Source: Treponema sp.
GTDB lineage: Bacteria > Spirochaetota > Spirochaetia > Treponematales > Treponemataceae
DNA: 10,145 nt
Assembly: GCA_016293645.1 (NCBI GenBank)
Contig: JAEDDW010000063.1
Span: 1-10,145 of the forward strand
Reading direction: 5' to 3'
A model generated the notes under the pieces. It worked only from the letters and a program-made list of their open reading frames with translations. It did no database searches and was not told the DNA's origin. The stretch's first letter is position 1; each line of letters opens with the position of its first letter. This document shows, in pieces, positions 1 through 7,213 of this stretch. The translations under genes and the position numbers were made by a program.

Positions 1-656
1 CCCCACTCCGCATAGTAGTCATCTATTTCCTTTACCAGTTCCGGAGTGAGAACTGTACCCGTCAAAGCTTCCTTTACTTCCTTCATTGTTACGATGGCAC
101 GTGCAGGAAAGCCGTATTTTTCCGTGATTGTATCAAGGGCGCTCTTGCTGCAGTCTGCCGATGCCTTTTCCATTCTGTTGAGGGAAACCATCTCGCCAAC
201 AACTGTCACCTTTGCCTGACCTGTAACTATCGGATATGTCTCTTCGATTGATTTTCCGGAAGTAGTAACATCCTCAATGATCACAACTCTGTCACCATCT
301 TTGAGTTCAGATCCAAGAATTGCACCCTTGTCTGCGCCGTGATCCTTTACTTCCTTGCGGTTTGAGCAGTAGCGGATTTCCTTTCCGTAGAGTTTCTGAT
401 ATGCGATTACTGTTGTTACGGCAAGCGGAATTCCCTTATATGCAGGTCCAAAGAGAACATCAAAATCGTCCCCGAAATTTGCATGTATTGCCTGGGCATA
501 GTATTCACCAAGCTTTGCAAGCTGGCTGCCTGTTACGTATGCACCCGCATTCATAAAGAAAGGAGATTTTCTTCCGCTCTTGAGAGTGAACGAACCAAAC
601 TTCAAAACCTGGCACTGAACCATAAAATCAATAAATTCTTTCTTGTACTGTTCCAT
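1..656 (-). CDS. pyrE: Orotate phosphoribosyltransferase (3' end beyond window)
   Basis: Partial gene read from 656 leftward; 218 codons are present and no stop is reached. The family converts orotate plus PRPP to orotidine monophosphate in the cytosol, the fifth step of de novo pyrimidine synthesis. Visible motifs: an N-terminal LKSGRKSPFF segment (residues 25-34), FGPAYKGIPLA (69-79), the flexible catalytic loop with KDHG (104-107), and the PRPP-binding motif VIIEDVTTSGKS (125-136) with its acidic pair E128-D129. The start MEQYKKEF is the natural beginning of the homology; no in-frame ATG, GTG or TTG lies just upstream. No convincing Shine-Dalgarno precedes it, so initiation may be weak or leaderless. 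It is transcribed divergently from the porin at 818. All key motifs are intact, so the enzyme is probably functional. The missing part should be only a few residues judging by the usual family length. Confidence 0.93.
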   Translation of the reverse strand, partial: MEQYKKEFIDFMVQCQVLKFGSFTLKSGRKSPFFMNAGAYVTGSQLAKLGEYYAQAIHANFGDDFDVLFGPAYKGIPLAVTTVIAYQKLYGKEIRYCSNRKEVKDHGADKGAILGSELKDGDRVVIIEDVTTSGKSIEETYPIVTGQAKVTVVGEMVSLNRMEKASADCSKSALDTITEKYGFPARAIVTMKEVKEALTGTVLTPELVKEIDDYYAEW

Positions 657-680
657 GGCTACAGTGTAACATTTTTTTTC

Positions 681-734
681 CGTCATTGCGAGACATGCAA
701 GCGGCAGGTGCTGTTTCCCGTCATTGTTGCGCAA
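681..734. repeat. REP-like intergenic repeat with CGTCATTGCGAG motif
   Basis: The 12-mer CGTCATTGCGAG (681-692) is followed by a second CGTCATTG (719-726) and the palindrome TTGCGCAA (727-734). The same 12-mer occurs in reverse complement at 10113-10124, and its first ten bases at 10136-10145. Short dispersed repeats beginning GTCATTGCGAG are, from memory, common in intergenic DNA of many bacteria. This copy looks degenerate, since the sequence after the 12-mer diverges from the right-end copy. It sits about 25 nt upstream of pyrE and before the porin promoter. Confidence 0.6.
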
Positions 735-752
735 AATGGATATTGAAGCCCA

Positions 753-781
753 TTGTTCCTTAGGGGAAAAAATGTTAGATT
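753..781 (+). promoter_or_regulatory. Candidate sigma-70 promoter for the porin gene
   Basis: TTGTTC (753-758) is separated by 17 nt from TAGATT (776-781), and a TG at 773-774 gives an extended -10. Predicted transcription start is near 788, leaving a leader of about 30 nt that contains the Shine-Dalgarno AGGGAGG (799-805). The -35 matches the consensus only in TTG, so this is a moderate call. Confidence 0.4.
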
Positions 782-817
782 TGATTCGCATATTTATTAG
801 GGAGGTTCAGTTTAAAT

Positions 818-2152
818 ATGAAAAAGACTATCATCGCTGCAACAGCTTCTGCACTTTTCTGCATCTCGGCTTTTGCACAGGTTCTTCCTGCACCACAGAT
901 CAAAAACACAACATGGACAGGATTCGGAAATCCTTATGCTGGCGACACAATGTTCTATGGAGTCACAGACACACTGCAGGCCCGCGTTGATACAAAGGGT
1001 CTTGTAATCGAAGGAATGCTCAACACAGCCTTGCTTGCAAATTTCAACAACAAAGGTGACGTTGACAATTTCACATTCGGAACATCAAACCAGAATGCCC
1101 TCAACCTTCACTACGGAAGACGTGGCGGAAGATTCTCAAGCGACAACACAAACAAGACACTTTCTTATTCCAACGCCGTGAATTCACAGAACACACTCCA
1201 GGAATCCTACTATGTGAATTTCATCTACCACATCACAAAAAATTTTGATGCCGGTCTTGGTACAAACCTCAACTGGCAGGTAGGTCCATGTCCACGCTAC
1301 GGAGCATGGCTTTGGGAACCGGGTGCACACAGCCGCCAGGGTGGATTCTCAACAAACTACGATGACAGAGGCGGAGCCCGCGCAATCACATCAAGTGAAG
1401 ACTTTGGCACATACAAATACTACGTAGACGCCCCTGGATCTGCAGACGTCGTTGGTTTCGTCCCTTACGCAAACAAGTATGCAAAACGCGCACTCGGTGT
1501 AAGGTTCAGGACAGACAAGAAAAGCGACATCGGACTTGAACTTGGCGTTGCGATTCCAAACGGATTCAACACAGATGATCCTGCATCAAATTTCGGAGCA
1601 AAGATCACTCCATGCGACTGGCTTTCCATCAGCGCAGCACTGGAAGGTGCTTTTGACGACAAGGCAAACTTCTACACCGGTGCTACAATCGGATTCAAGA
1701 ATTTCGTGCTTGATGTATACTTTGCCGCAGACAGCCTTTTCTCTGATCCAAAGGATGATCAGGCATACGGACTTGGAGCTTCCGTCTCCTTCATGATTCC
1801 AAAGACTGACATTTCAATCCGTCCGGAAGCAGGCTTGAACCTCTTTGAAAATGACAACTACACAAGCGCATTCTACACTGGATGTGAACTTGACCTGCCA
1901 CTTTCAAGAGACTTCATGGTAAGCCTCTGGGGATCATTTGCCTCAGGTTCAAAAGACAAGAGATGGGATGACAACAATGCGACAAAGGATTGGGACGGCG
2001 GAAAAATCTTCAACATCAAGCCTGGACTCAAGTTTGTTCTTTCAAGAAACACATCCATCGATGCCTACCTGAATCTTGAAGACAGAACTGCATTTGACGG
2101 CAAGAACAGAAAGAGCTGGTCAAGCGGACTTTTCGTAACTTACGTATTCTAA
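818..2152 (+). CDS. Outer-membrane beta-barrel protein, porin-like
   Basis: A 444-residue exported protein. Residues 1-21 form a signal peptide (MKK, hydrophobic core, cleavage probably after AFA). The mature chain is rich in Gly, Asn, Asp and aromatics, with many alternating polar/hydrophobic stretches and no helical membrane span. It ends in VTYVF; a C-terminal aromatic residue on the last strand is the usual BamA recognition signal. These features indicate a beta barrel in the outer membrane, probably a porin or major surface protein. I cannot assign a substrate or a named family; it is unlike the classical Msp/MOSP as far as I remember. AGGGAGG lies 12 nt before the ATG. Codon use is strongly biased (ACA, AAC, GAC, GGA), as in highly expressed genes. 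It appears monocistronic: divergent from pyrE and followed by an inverted repeat that separates it from convergent genes. Barrel topology is inference. Confidence 0.8.
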   Translation: MKKTIIAATASALFCISAFAQVLPAPQIKNTTWTGFGNPYAGDTMFYGVTDTLQARVDTKGLVIEGMLNTALLANFNNKGDVDNFTFGTSNQNALNLHYGRRGGRFSSDNTNKTLSYSNAVNSQNTLQESYYVNFIYHITKNFDAGLGTNLNWQVGPCPRYGAWLWEPGAHSRQGGFSTNYDDRGGARAITSSEDFGTYKYYVDAPGSADVVGFVPYANKYAKRALGVRFRTDKKSDIGLELGVAIPNGFNTDDPASNFGAKITPCDWLSISAALEGAFDDKANFYTGATIGFKNFVLDVYFAADSLFSDPKDDQAYGLGASVSFMIPKTDISIRPEAGLNLFENDNYTSAFYTGCELDLPLSRDFMVSLWGSFASGSKDKRWDDNNATKDWDGGKIFNIKPGLKFVLSRNTSIDAYLNLEDRTAFDGKNRKSWSSGLFVTYVF

Positions 2153-2171
2153 GCCATTCATAGGCATAAAG

Positions 2172-2295
2172 AAGGGCTGTCCCATAAGTATTTTTTCTAG
2201 GGTCATTGAGCCGCCTGTCGAAATGATCAGATCACTAAATGTGATGGTTTCGACTGCGCTCAACCACCCTGAAGTTACTTTTCAAGACAGCCCTT
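2172..2295. repeat. Nested inverted repeat between convergent genes, MITE-like or bidirectional terminator
   Basis: Perfect outer arms AAGGGCTGTC (2172-2181) and GACAGCCCTT (2286-2295) extend imperfectly inward; AAGTA at 2186-2190 pairs with TACTT at 2276-2280. An inner imperfect stem pairs GGGTCATTGAGC...TCGAAA (2200-2223) with TTTCGACTGCGCTCAACCACCC (2248-2269), written here only to show the pairing of its ends. At the centre ATCAC (2231-2235) pairs with GTGAT (2241-2245) around TAAAT. The whole 124-nt element could fold into one long hairpin. Its place 19 nt after the porin stop and 19 nt after the opposite-strand stop would suit a terminator for both strands, but the fold is far larger than an ordinary intrinsic terminator and resembles a small non-autonomous element. 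I see no clear target-site duplication. Confidence 0.75.
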
Positions 2296-2314
2296 TATAT
2301 TTTAAATGCGTCGA

Positions 2315-3043
2315 TCATTTTTTTGCAGGACTTCTGCTGATGAATTCCTCAAACTGGTCAAACTTGTTCTCCAGGAATCCCTTTGAGTGAATGGACTGGC
2401 TGTTCATCTTGAGCATGCCCTGCAGTTTCTTGAAATCAAGGGCAGCCTTTTCATCCAGGAGGCAGGCCTGCTTCCTCAGCACAGCACCAAGGCTTATGGC
2501 AAAGCAAAGATCCACAACGAACAATCCAAACACGATTCCCACCACAAACGAAAACCACGGATGGTCAATGAACCACATCACCATTTCCCTGAATTTCGGA
2601 TAAAGCAGAAAGTAATAAACTGCACTTAAAATTCCCCAGAACAGAGTGAACTTTGGACAGACGATGCCCTGTATGTTCCCCCATTCATTGGAGTAGTCCC
2701 AAAGCTGGATGTGCATTCCGCTTATGAAAATCTTTCCCGCGATGAACTCGACCAATGTCATGAACAAGGCCATGATAAGAAACATAACGATGTAGTATGG
2801 AATTCCGGCTGTACAACTTTTGAGAATGCTCTTCTCCACGGAACTCAATATAAAAAGAACGGTGGCACCAAATCCATAAACCGGAAGCCATGGGCCTGTA
2901 AGAAACCCCGGATTGAACCAGAGCTTCTGTGGATTTCCTTTTCTATAGAATCTGCGGAAAAAGAATTCGATGCACCACCCTAGCATGCATCCAAAGAAAA
3001 AAATGTAGGCTATCACTATGAACATTCTGTAGGCATTCAGCAT
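2315..3043 (-). CDS. PF06541 (CmpB-like, putative ABC transporter permease) membrane protein
   Basis: A 242-residue integral membrane protein. Hydrophobic segments lie at about residues 5-24, 55-68, 82-102, 130-148 and 160-188, followed by a charged cytoplasmic tail (190-242). Signature stretches of the poorly characterised PF06541 family are present: GWCIEFFFRR (22-31), NPGFLTGPWLPVYGFGA (44-60) and LWDYSNEWGNIQGIVC (114-129). The family is labelled a putative ABC permease but its function is not established, and no ATPase partner is adjacent. I chose the ATG at 3043 over one at 3073 because AGGAGGGAC lies immediately upstream and the family homology begins near here; this start overlaps the aat stop by 7 nt (ATGCTGA). 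It is thus the last gene of the clpS-clpA-aat run and probably translationally coupled. The inverted repeat at 2172-2295 follows it. Confidence 0.8.
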   Translation of the reverse strand: MLNAYRMFIVIAYIFFFGCMLGWCIEFFFRRFYRKGNPQKLWFNPGFLTGPWLPVYGFGATVLFILSSVEKSILKSCTAGIPYYIVMFLIMALFMTLVEFIAGKIFISGMHIQLWDYSNEWGNIQGIVCPKFTLFWGILSAVYYFLLYPKFREMVMWFIDHPWFSFVVGIVFGLFVVDLCFAISLGAVLRKQACLLDEKAALDFKKLQGMLKMNSQSIHSKGFLENKFDQFEEFISRSPAKK

Positions 3044-3783
3044 ATGTCCCTCCTGGAATGCAGTTTTGCGCACTCTATCTCAAATACTACCGCCAAATCC
3101 TTTTTTAGTGGAGTGTAAAGAGCTTTTTCCTCGATTTTACGGAACGCACTCAGGCTGATGTTTTTTGCCCCGTATCTTGCAATGTTGTCTGTATAGCTCT
3201 GGCTGTCCACGATCATTCCGCCGCACTGGATGAAGCTGTTCATGAAAAGTATGAAGGCGCTTTTACTTGAATCACTTTCCTTTGTGAACATGCTCTCACC
3301 GCAGAACACGCTGCCCATGAGGACGCCATAAAATCCGCCGGCAAGTTCATCTCCATGCCAGACTTCAAAACTATGGGCATAACCTTCCTCGTGGAATTTC
3401 GTATAGGCTTCAAGCATCATGTCACCTATCCAGGTACCGTTCTGGCCTTTACGGTTCTGCATGGCACATTCAGTCATGACCCTGGTGAAAGCCATATCCA
3501 TGGTGTAGGTATAGGGAGTACGTTTAAGGAATTTTGCCGCGCTTTTTGGAATATGGAAATCAGAGGGCATAAGAACAAAACGGGGATCCGTTGAATGCCA
3601 TACGACAGGTTCTCCGTCGTCTTCTGAAAACCACGGAAAAACTCCCTGCATGTAGGCGGAATACAGAAGCTGAAGGTCAATGTCTTCTGTCACCGCGCAT
3701 ATGGAATTTCCGAATTCCTTATAATATGTTCCCGGCTCGGGAAACTTGTATATTACTGTTGGATCTATGAGATTACCCGGCAT
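3037..3783 (-). CDS. aat: Leucyl/phenylalanyl-tRNA--protein transferase
   Basis: A 248-residue cytosolic enzyme that transfers Leu or Phe from aminoacyl-tRNA to proteins beginning with Lys or Arg, creating a destabilising N-terminus for the N-degron pathway. Conserved family stretches appear in order: GVFPWF (47-52), STDPRFVL (64-71), TWI (117-119), AHSFEVW (136-142), GGFYGVLMGSVFCGESMF (149-166), SK (173-174) and DSQ (193-195), the usual D-C-Q with Cys replaced by Ser but the catalytic-region Gln kept. Length is close to the E. coli enzyme. The ATG lies inside the end of clpA (19-nt overlap), preceded by a weak purine-rich GGCGGTGAG. The last codons carry the Shine-Dalgarno of the next gene. 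With clpS and clpA directly upstream, its role is well supported by context. Confidence 0.95.
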   Translation of the reverse strand: MPGNLIDPTVIYKFPEPGTYYKEFGNSICAVTEDIDLQLLYSAYMQGVFPWFSEDDGEPVVWHSTDPRFVLMPSDFHIPKSAAKFLKRTPYTYTMDMAFTRVMTECAMQNRKGQNGTWIGDMMLEAYTKFHEEGYAHSFEVWHGDELAGGFYGVLMGSVFCGESMFTKESDSSKSAFILFMNSFIQCGGMIVDSQSYTDNIARYGAKNISLSAFRKIEEKALYTPLKKDLAVVFEIECAKLHSRRDIC

Positions 3784-6035
3784 TTTATCTCACCGCCTTC
3801 AATCACCGCTTTTACCTTACCACCGTTAGTTAACCTTCCGAACAGTAGTTCGTCTATCAAAGGAGAGGCTATTTTTTCTTCCGCATAGCGCTGAATGTTT
3901 CTGGCCCCAAATTCCTCACTCATGCCCTGTTCCGCCATGAATTCAAGGACTTTCCTGTCCATTTCAAGGGAAACTTTCCTGGCTTCAAGGCGCTGCCTGA
4001 TGGATTCGACAGATTTTTCCGCTATTTTAACGGCCATTTCCTTTCCAAGGCGGTCAAAATATACGATTTTATCAAGCCTGTTGCGGAATTCTGGCGTAAA
4101 AGTCTTTTCGACTGCGTCTTTAAGTGTAAAACGGTCGTTAGTTAGCCTGTCTCCGGTACCACCAAATCCAAGGGTATTTCTGCCCATATCCCTTGCTCCA
4201 CAGTTGCTCGTAAAGATGATCAGGCAGTTTCTGAAGTCGGCTTTGCGGCCCTGGCTGTCCGTCAGAGTTCCGTAGTCAAGAACCTGAAGAAGCGTATTAT
4301 AAATATCCTGATGTGCCTTTTCTATCTCATCAAAAAGAATCACGGCATGACCTTCCTTTCTGACGGCTTCCGTAAGCACTCCGCCATTTTCATATCCTAC
4401 ATATCCTGGAGCACTTCCTATGAGGCGGCTGATGGAATAGGATTCCTGATATTCGCTCATGTCAAAGCGCAGAAGTCTGATCCCAAGTTTTGCAGCAAGC
4501 ACCTTCGCAAGCTCCGTCTTTCCGACACCTGTAGGACCGACAAACAGAAAACTTGCCTCAGGTTTTTCAAGATTTCGGAAACCTGCCCTCGCCTTCTTGA
4601 CGGCATCGCAGACTGAAACCACAGCCTCGTCCTGGCCAAAAATTTCGGTCCTGATGTTCTCCTCAAAGTTCTTCAGGTTTTCTTTTTCCCTGCCTGAAAC
4701 ATTTTCCAGCGGAACTTTTGCATTTCGTGAAACAACATGCCGGATTTCATTTACTGTGACCCGGCTTTTTCCATTGAGCCTTGCATAGACTCCGCTTTCG
4801 TCGATGACATCTATGGCTTTATCCGGCAATCTTTTTTCCGTAAAAAACCTTACGGAAAGATCCACCGCCTGGGCAAGACATTCCGGTGAATATCTGACCT
4901 TGTGGTATTCCTCGTACTTTGGAACGATTCCCTTGAGTATCTTCATGCACTGGTCACGGGTAGGCTCAAGAACATCGATTTTCTGGAAGCGCCTTGCAAG
5001 GGCCCTGTCCTTTTCAAAACTCTTTGTATATTCCTCAAAAGTTGTGGAACCTATGCAGCGAAGGTTTCCTTTGGCCAGCACCGGCTTCAGGATGTTTGCC
5101 GCATCAAGAGTTCCGCTTGAGTTGGTCCCAGCACCGGCTCCAATGATTGTATGGATCTCATCGATGAACAGAATTGCTTTCGGCTGCTTCTGGAGTTCCT
5201 CGACGAGGGTCTTAAGCCTTTTCTCAAAATCACCGCGGAATTTCGTGCCGGCGATAAGGGAACTCATCTCAACGGAATAAATTTCCGCATCAAGCAGAAA
5301 GTCAGGGACATTTCCCCCGGCAATCCGTTGGGCAAGACCTTCAGTGATGGAAGTTTTTCCAACGCCTGCATCACCGACATGAAGAGGATTGTTTTTAGTA
5401 CGACGACAAAGAATCTCAATAGTTCGCTGGATTTCCTCATCACGACAAATTACTTTGTCCAGCTTGCCTTCCCTTGCCTGTTCAGTAAGATTCATCGCGA
5501 ATTTTGAAAGGGTTTCATCTGTTTCCATCCCAATGGAAGCTGCGGCCTCCTCTGCGATCTGCTCAAAGTTAATTTTTGCCGGATCAAAGAGTTCCGGATG
5601 GTCATGCTCAAACTGCCTTGCCGCAACAAGGAATTCCATGTTGATGCCATGCTTTTTCATAAGGAACGAAGCATGAAGCCTTGTATCCTGAACCATGGCA
5701 AACAGATAATGGTACAGGGAAACCATCTGGGCTTTTTCCTTTGAGGCAATTGATTCCGCCCTGTCATACAATTCATCATAGAGAACGCTATGTGGCGCGG
5801 CATCGCCGTCACCATACTTTATCCTGTCTGTCGGATTGTACTCATCAAGATATTCAAGTACATCCTTCTCCAGGGACGGCAAATTTATATTTGGATTGAT
5901 TGAAAAGTGATAAATCACCGAACTGTCCAGCATGCAGAAAAGGACAAGCTCCGGCGTTGCATATTCAAGACCACGGTCAAGGACAATTTCCTCAGCCTGA
6001 TCCAGGATGCTTCTTAGTTCTTGAGATAGTTCCAT
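3765..6035 (-). CDS. clpA: ATP-dependent Clp protease ATP-binding subunit ClpA
   Basis: A 756-residue double AAA+ unfoldase, almost the length of E. coli ClpA (758). It has an N domain (about 1-145) that docks ClpS; a first AAA+ module with Walker A GDAGVGKT (221-228), Walker B AILFIDE (287-293) and arginine-finger region RRF (348-350); and a second with Walker A GPTGVGKT (500-507) and Walker B VILFDE (565-570). The loop LGF at 622-624 fits the [LIV]-G-[FL] tripeptide that binds ClpP. There is no long coiled-coil insert in module 1, which excludes ClpB and ClpC. The hexamer unfolds substrates, including N-degron proteins delivered by ClpS, for ClpP degradation; clpP is not in the window. The ATG shares one base with the clpS stop (TGATG), indicating coupled translation, and the 3' end overlaps aat. 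All catalytic motifs are intact. Confidence 0.97.
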   Translation of the reverse strand: MELSQELRSILDQAEEIVLDRGLEYATPELVLFCMLDSSVIYHFSINPNINLPSLEKDVLEYLDEYNPTDRIKYGDGDAAPHSVLYDELYDRAESIASKEKAQMVSLYHYLFAMVQDTRLHASFLMKKHGINMEFLVAARQFEHDHPELFDPAKINFEQIAEEAAASIGMETDETLSKFAMNLTEQAREGKLDKVICRDEEIQRTIEILCRRTKNNPLHVGDAGVGKTSITEGLAQRIAGGNVPDFLLDAEIYSVEMSSLIAGTKFRGDFEKRLKTLVEELQKQPKAILFIDEIHTIIGAGAGTNSSGTLDAANILKPVLAKGNLRCIGSTTFEEYTKSFEKDRALARRFQKIDVLEPTRDQCMKILKGIVPKYEEYHKVRYSPECLAQAVDLSVRFFTEKRLPDKAIDVIDESGVYARLNGKSRVTVNEIRHVVSRNAKVPLENVSGREKENLKNFEENIRTEIFGQDEAVVSVCDAVKKARAGFRNLEKPEASFLFVGPTGVGKTELAKVLAAKLGIRLLRFDMSEYQESYSISRLIGSAPGYVGYENGGVLTEAVRKEGHAVILFDEIEKAHQDIYNTLLQVLDYGTLTDSQGRKADFRNCLIIFTSNCGARDMGRNTLGFGGTGDRLTNDRFTLKDAVEKTFTPEFRNRLDKIVYFDRLGKEMAVKIAEKSVESIRQRLEARKVSLEMDRKVLEFMAEQGMSEEFGARNIQRYAEEKIASPLIDELLFGRLTNGGKVKAVIEGGEIKCRVIS

Positions 6036-6343
6036 CAGTCTTCTTCCACTGTAATCTGTAAAGGAAATCCAGCTGCCCTTGCCTTGTTCTGTGCAGAACG
6101 TGCTTTTGTAGCTGCAATGTCATAAGGATAGATGCCCGCAATGCCCTTGCCCGATTTGTGGACCTCAAGCATGACGGCGCTGGCTTCTTCAAAAGTCTTG
6201 TTGAAATCAACCATCAGAATTTCAACTACAAATTCCATGGTCGTATAGTCATCATTGAATAGGACAACCTTGTACTGTGGCGGAACATCGAATTCCACCT
6301 CCACATCTGAATCTGTCTGATCCGAATATTTGTTCTCTGGCAT
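6035..6343 (-). CDS. clpS: ClpS, ClpA adaptor and N-degron recognition protein
   Basis: A 102-residue cytosolic adaptor with a flexible acidic N-terminal tail (1-20) followed by the compact ClpS core. The N-degron pocket residues are present: N30-D31 in FNDDYTTMEFVV (29-40) and H62 in MLEVHKSGKG (58-67). The core continues through GIYPYDIAATKA. ClpS binds proteins with N-terminal Leu, Phe, Trp or Tyr and passes them to the ClpA N domain. It starts 39 nt after psd with AGGA about 9 nt before the ATG; its stop overlaps the clpA start by one base. Because the TTMEFV specificity region is conserved, classical bulky hydrophobic recognition is expected. Whether it shares a transcript with the upstream lipid genes is inferred from spacing and the absence of any terminator in the gap. 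Confidence 0.96.
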   Translation of the reverse strand: MPENKYSDQTDSDVEVEFDVPPQYKVVLFNDDYTTMEFVVEILMVDFNKTFEEASAVMLEVHKSGKGIAGIYPYDIAATKARSAQNKARAAGFPLQITVEED

Positions 6344-6382
6344 AACTAGTATCCTGCTGATTTGGATCTTTGAAACAACCTA

Positions 6383-7204
6383 TTAAAAGCTTTCGGCAAT
6401 CCACTGCCCGATCTTCACGCGGTATTCTCCGTCTTTAAGCCCCTCAAGAATTTCCGGCAGAAGAGAAATTCTGTCCTTCTCAAAAAGCATTGCGATCGTA
6501 GAACCATGGAGGTCAAAATAGCCTTTTTCCTCTCCCTTCTTTACAGAACAGTTCTCATGATGGTTTATGATTCCACCGACACTGAAAGCACCGATTTCCA
6601 CGGAAGCAACGTCACCGAAATTTTCCGTATGCATGATGTTCCAGCTGCGGCGATTGAGCGTAAAGACCTTTAGTTTTTCCAAAGCCAATGGCTGGACGCA
6701 ATAAAGTTTCCCCTTTATGAAATGGTTTTTCTCAAGAGATGCGTTGTCGCTGTAGATATAGCGGTGATAGTCTGTTGCGCACAGACGGAACACAAGGCAC
6801 TTGCCGCCGATGAATTTTTTCCCTGCTTCCTTATCCTGGAAGAAATCCTCGAGACTGTAGTCAGCACCCTTGATGCGGAAAGTACTGTCCTGTGAGATGT
6901 CATAGGAAGTCAGAAGGCTGTCACATGGACTTATGAAATGCGATGGATCTGGATCAAAGACAACTGTCTCTTTCTTCCTGGTAAAAAAATCGTTGAAGGA
7001 ATGGAATTTCCGACCTTTCCACTCATCCATGTTTATGCCGTTTTTCCTGATGAAAGGCTTGATGGCCGGTATTGAAAGAGGAGTACGCAGAAGAAATCCA
7101 AGTATGGCCGGAACCTTCATCGCAAGCATGATTTCAAGAACAACCCTGCCTGGTCTGGTTCCATAGAGAAAAAGAGTCGATCTGTCGTTAGGTTCTTTTT
7201 TCAT
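6383..7204 (-). CDS. psd: Phosphatidylserine decarboxylase proenzyme
   Basis: A 273-residue membrane-associated enzyme that decarboxylates phosphatidylserine to phosphatidylethanolamine. Family motifs: SFNDFFTR (69-76), SPCDS with the catalytic-region Asp95 (92-96), DYHRYIY (145-151), GAFSVGGI (205-212) and the self-cleavage site HGST (233-236). By homology, cleavage between G234 and S235 gives a large beta chain and a short alpha chain carrying the pyruvoyl cofactor formed from Ser235. The substitution of His for Leu in the usual LGST occurs in other members as far as I recall. Length is close to the family norm. It follows pssA, its substrate-supplying partner, by 9 nt with no strong Shine-Dalgarno, so translation is probably coupled. 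All residues needed for autocatalysis appear present. Confidence 0.95.
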   Translation of the reverse strand: MKKEPNDRSTLFLYGTRPGRVVLEIMLAMKVPAILGFLLRTPLSIPAIKPFIRKNGINMDEWKGRKFHSFNDFFTRKKETVVFDPDPSHFISPCDSLLTSYDISQDSTFRIKGADYSLEDFFQDKEAGKKFIGGKCLVFRLCATDYHRYIYSDNASLEKNHFIKGKLYCVQPLALEKLKVFTLNRRSWNIMHTENFGDVASVEIGAFSVGGIINHHENCSVKKGEEKGYFDLHGSTIAMLFEKDRISLLPEILEGLKDGEYRVKIGQWIAESF

Positions 7205-7213
7205 GCAGAATGC

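Noticed and set aside
657..680. Promoter or Shine-Dalgarno for pyrE
   Set aside because: A TACACT hexamer lies only 7-12 nt before the ATG with no spaced -35, and no purine-rich site is present, so I did not annotate a site.
724..990. 88-codon plus-strand open frame overlapping the porin start
   Set aside because: It runs out of frame through the porin signal peptide and a repeat region; the porin has the good Shine-Dalgarno and signal sequence.
3044..3073. Longer start at 3073 for the PF06541 protein
   Set aside because: The extra residues are charged, lie within aat and have no Shine-Dalgarno, whereas the ATG at 3043 has AGGAGGGAC.
3193..3207. Cys-to-Ser change in the Aat D-C-Q motif as a sign of inactivation
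   Set aside because: The Gln in the catalytic region is retained and every other family block is intact; the Cys is not known to me to be essential.
4804..5280. 158-codon plus-strand open frame
   Set aside because: Lies wholly antisense to the first AAA+ module of clpA, has no Shine-Dalgarno and no recognisable domain; a shadow of the conserved coding strand. The same applies to 3895-4275 and 5151-5507.
3765..6035. ClpB or ClpC identity for the AAA+ protein
   Set aside because: No coiled-coil middle domain, length equal to ClpA, LGF ClpP-binding loop present and clpS directly upstream.
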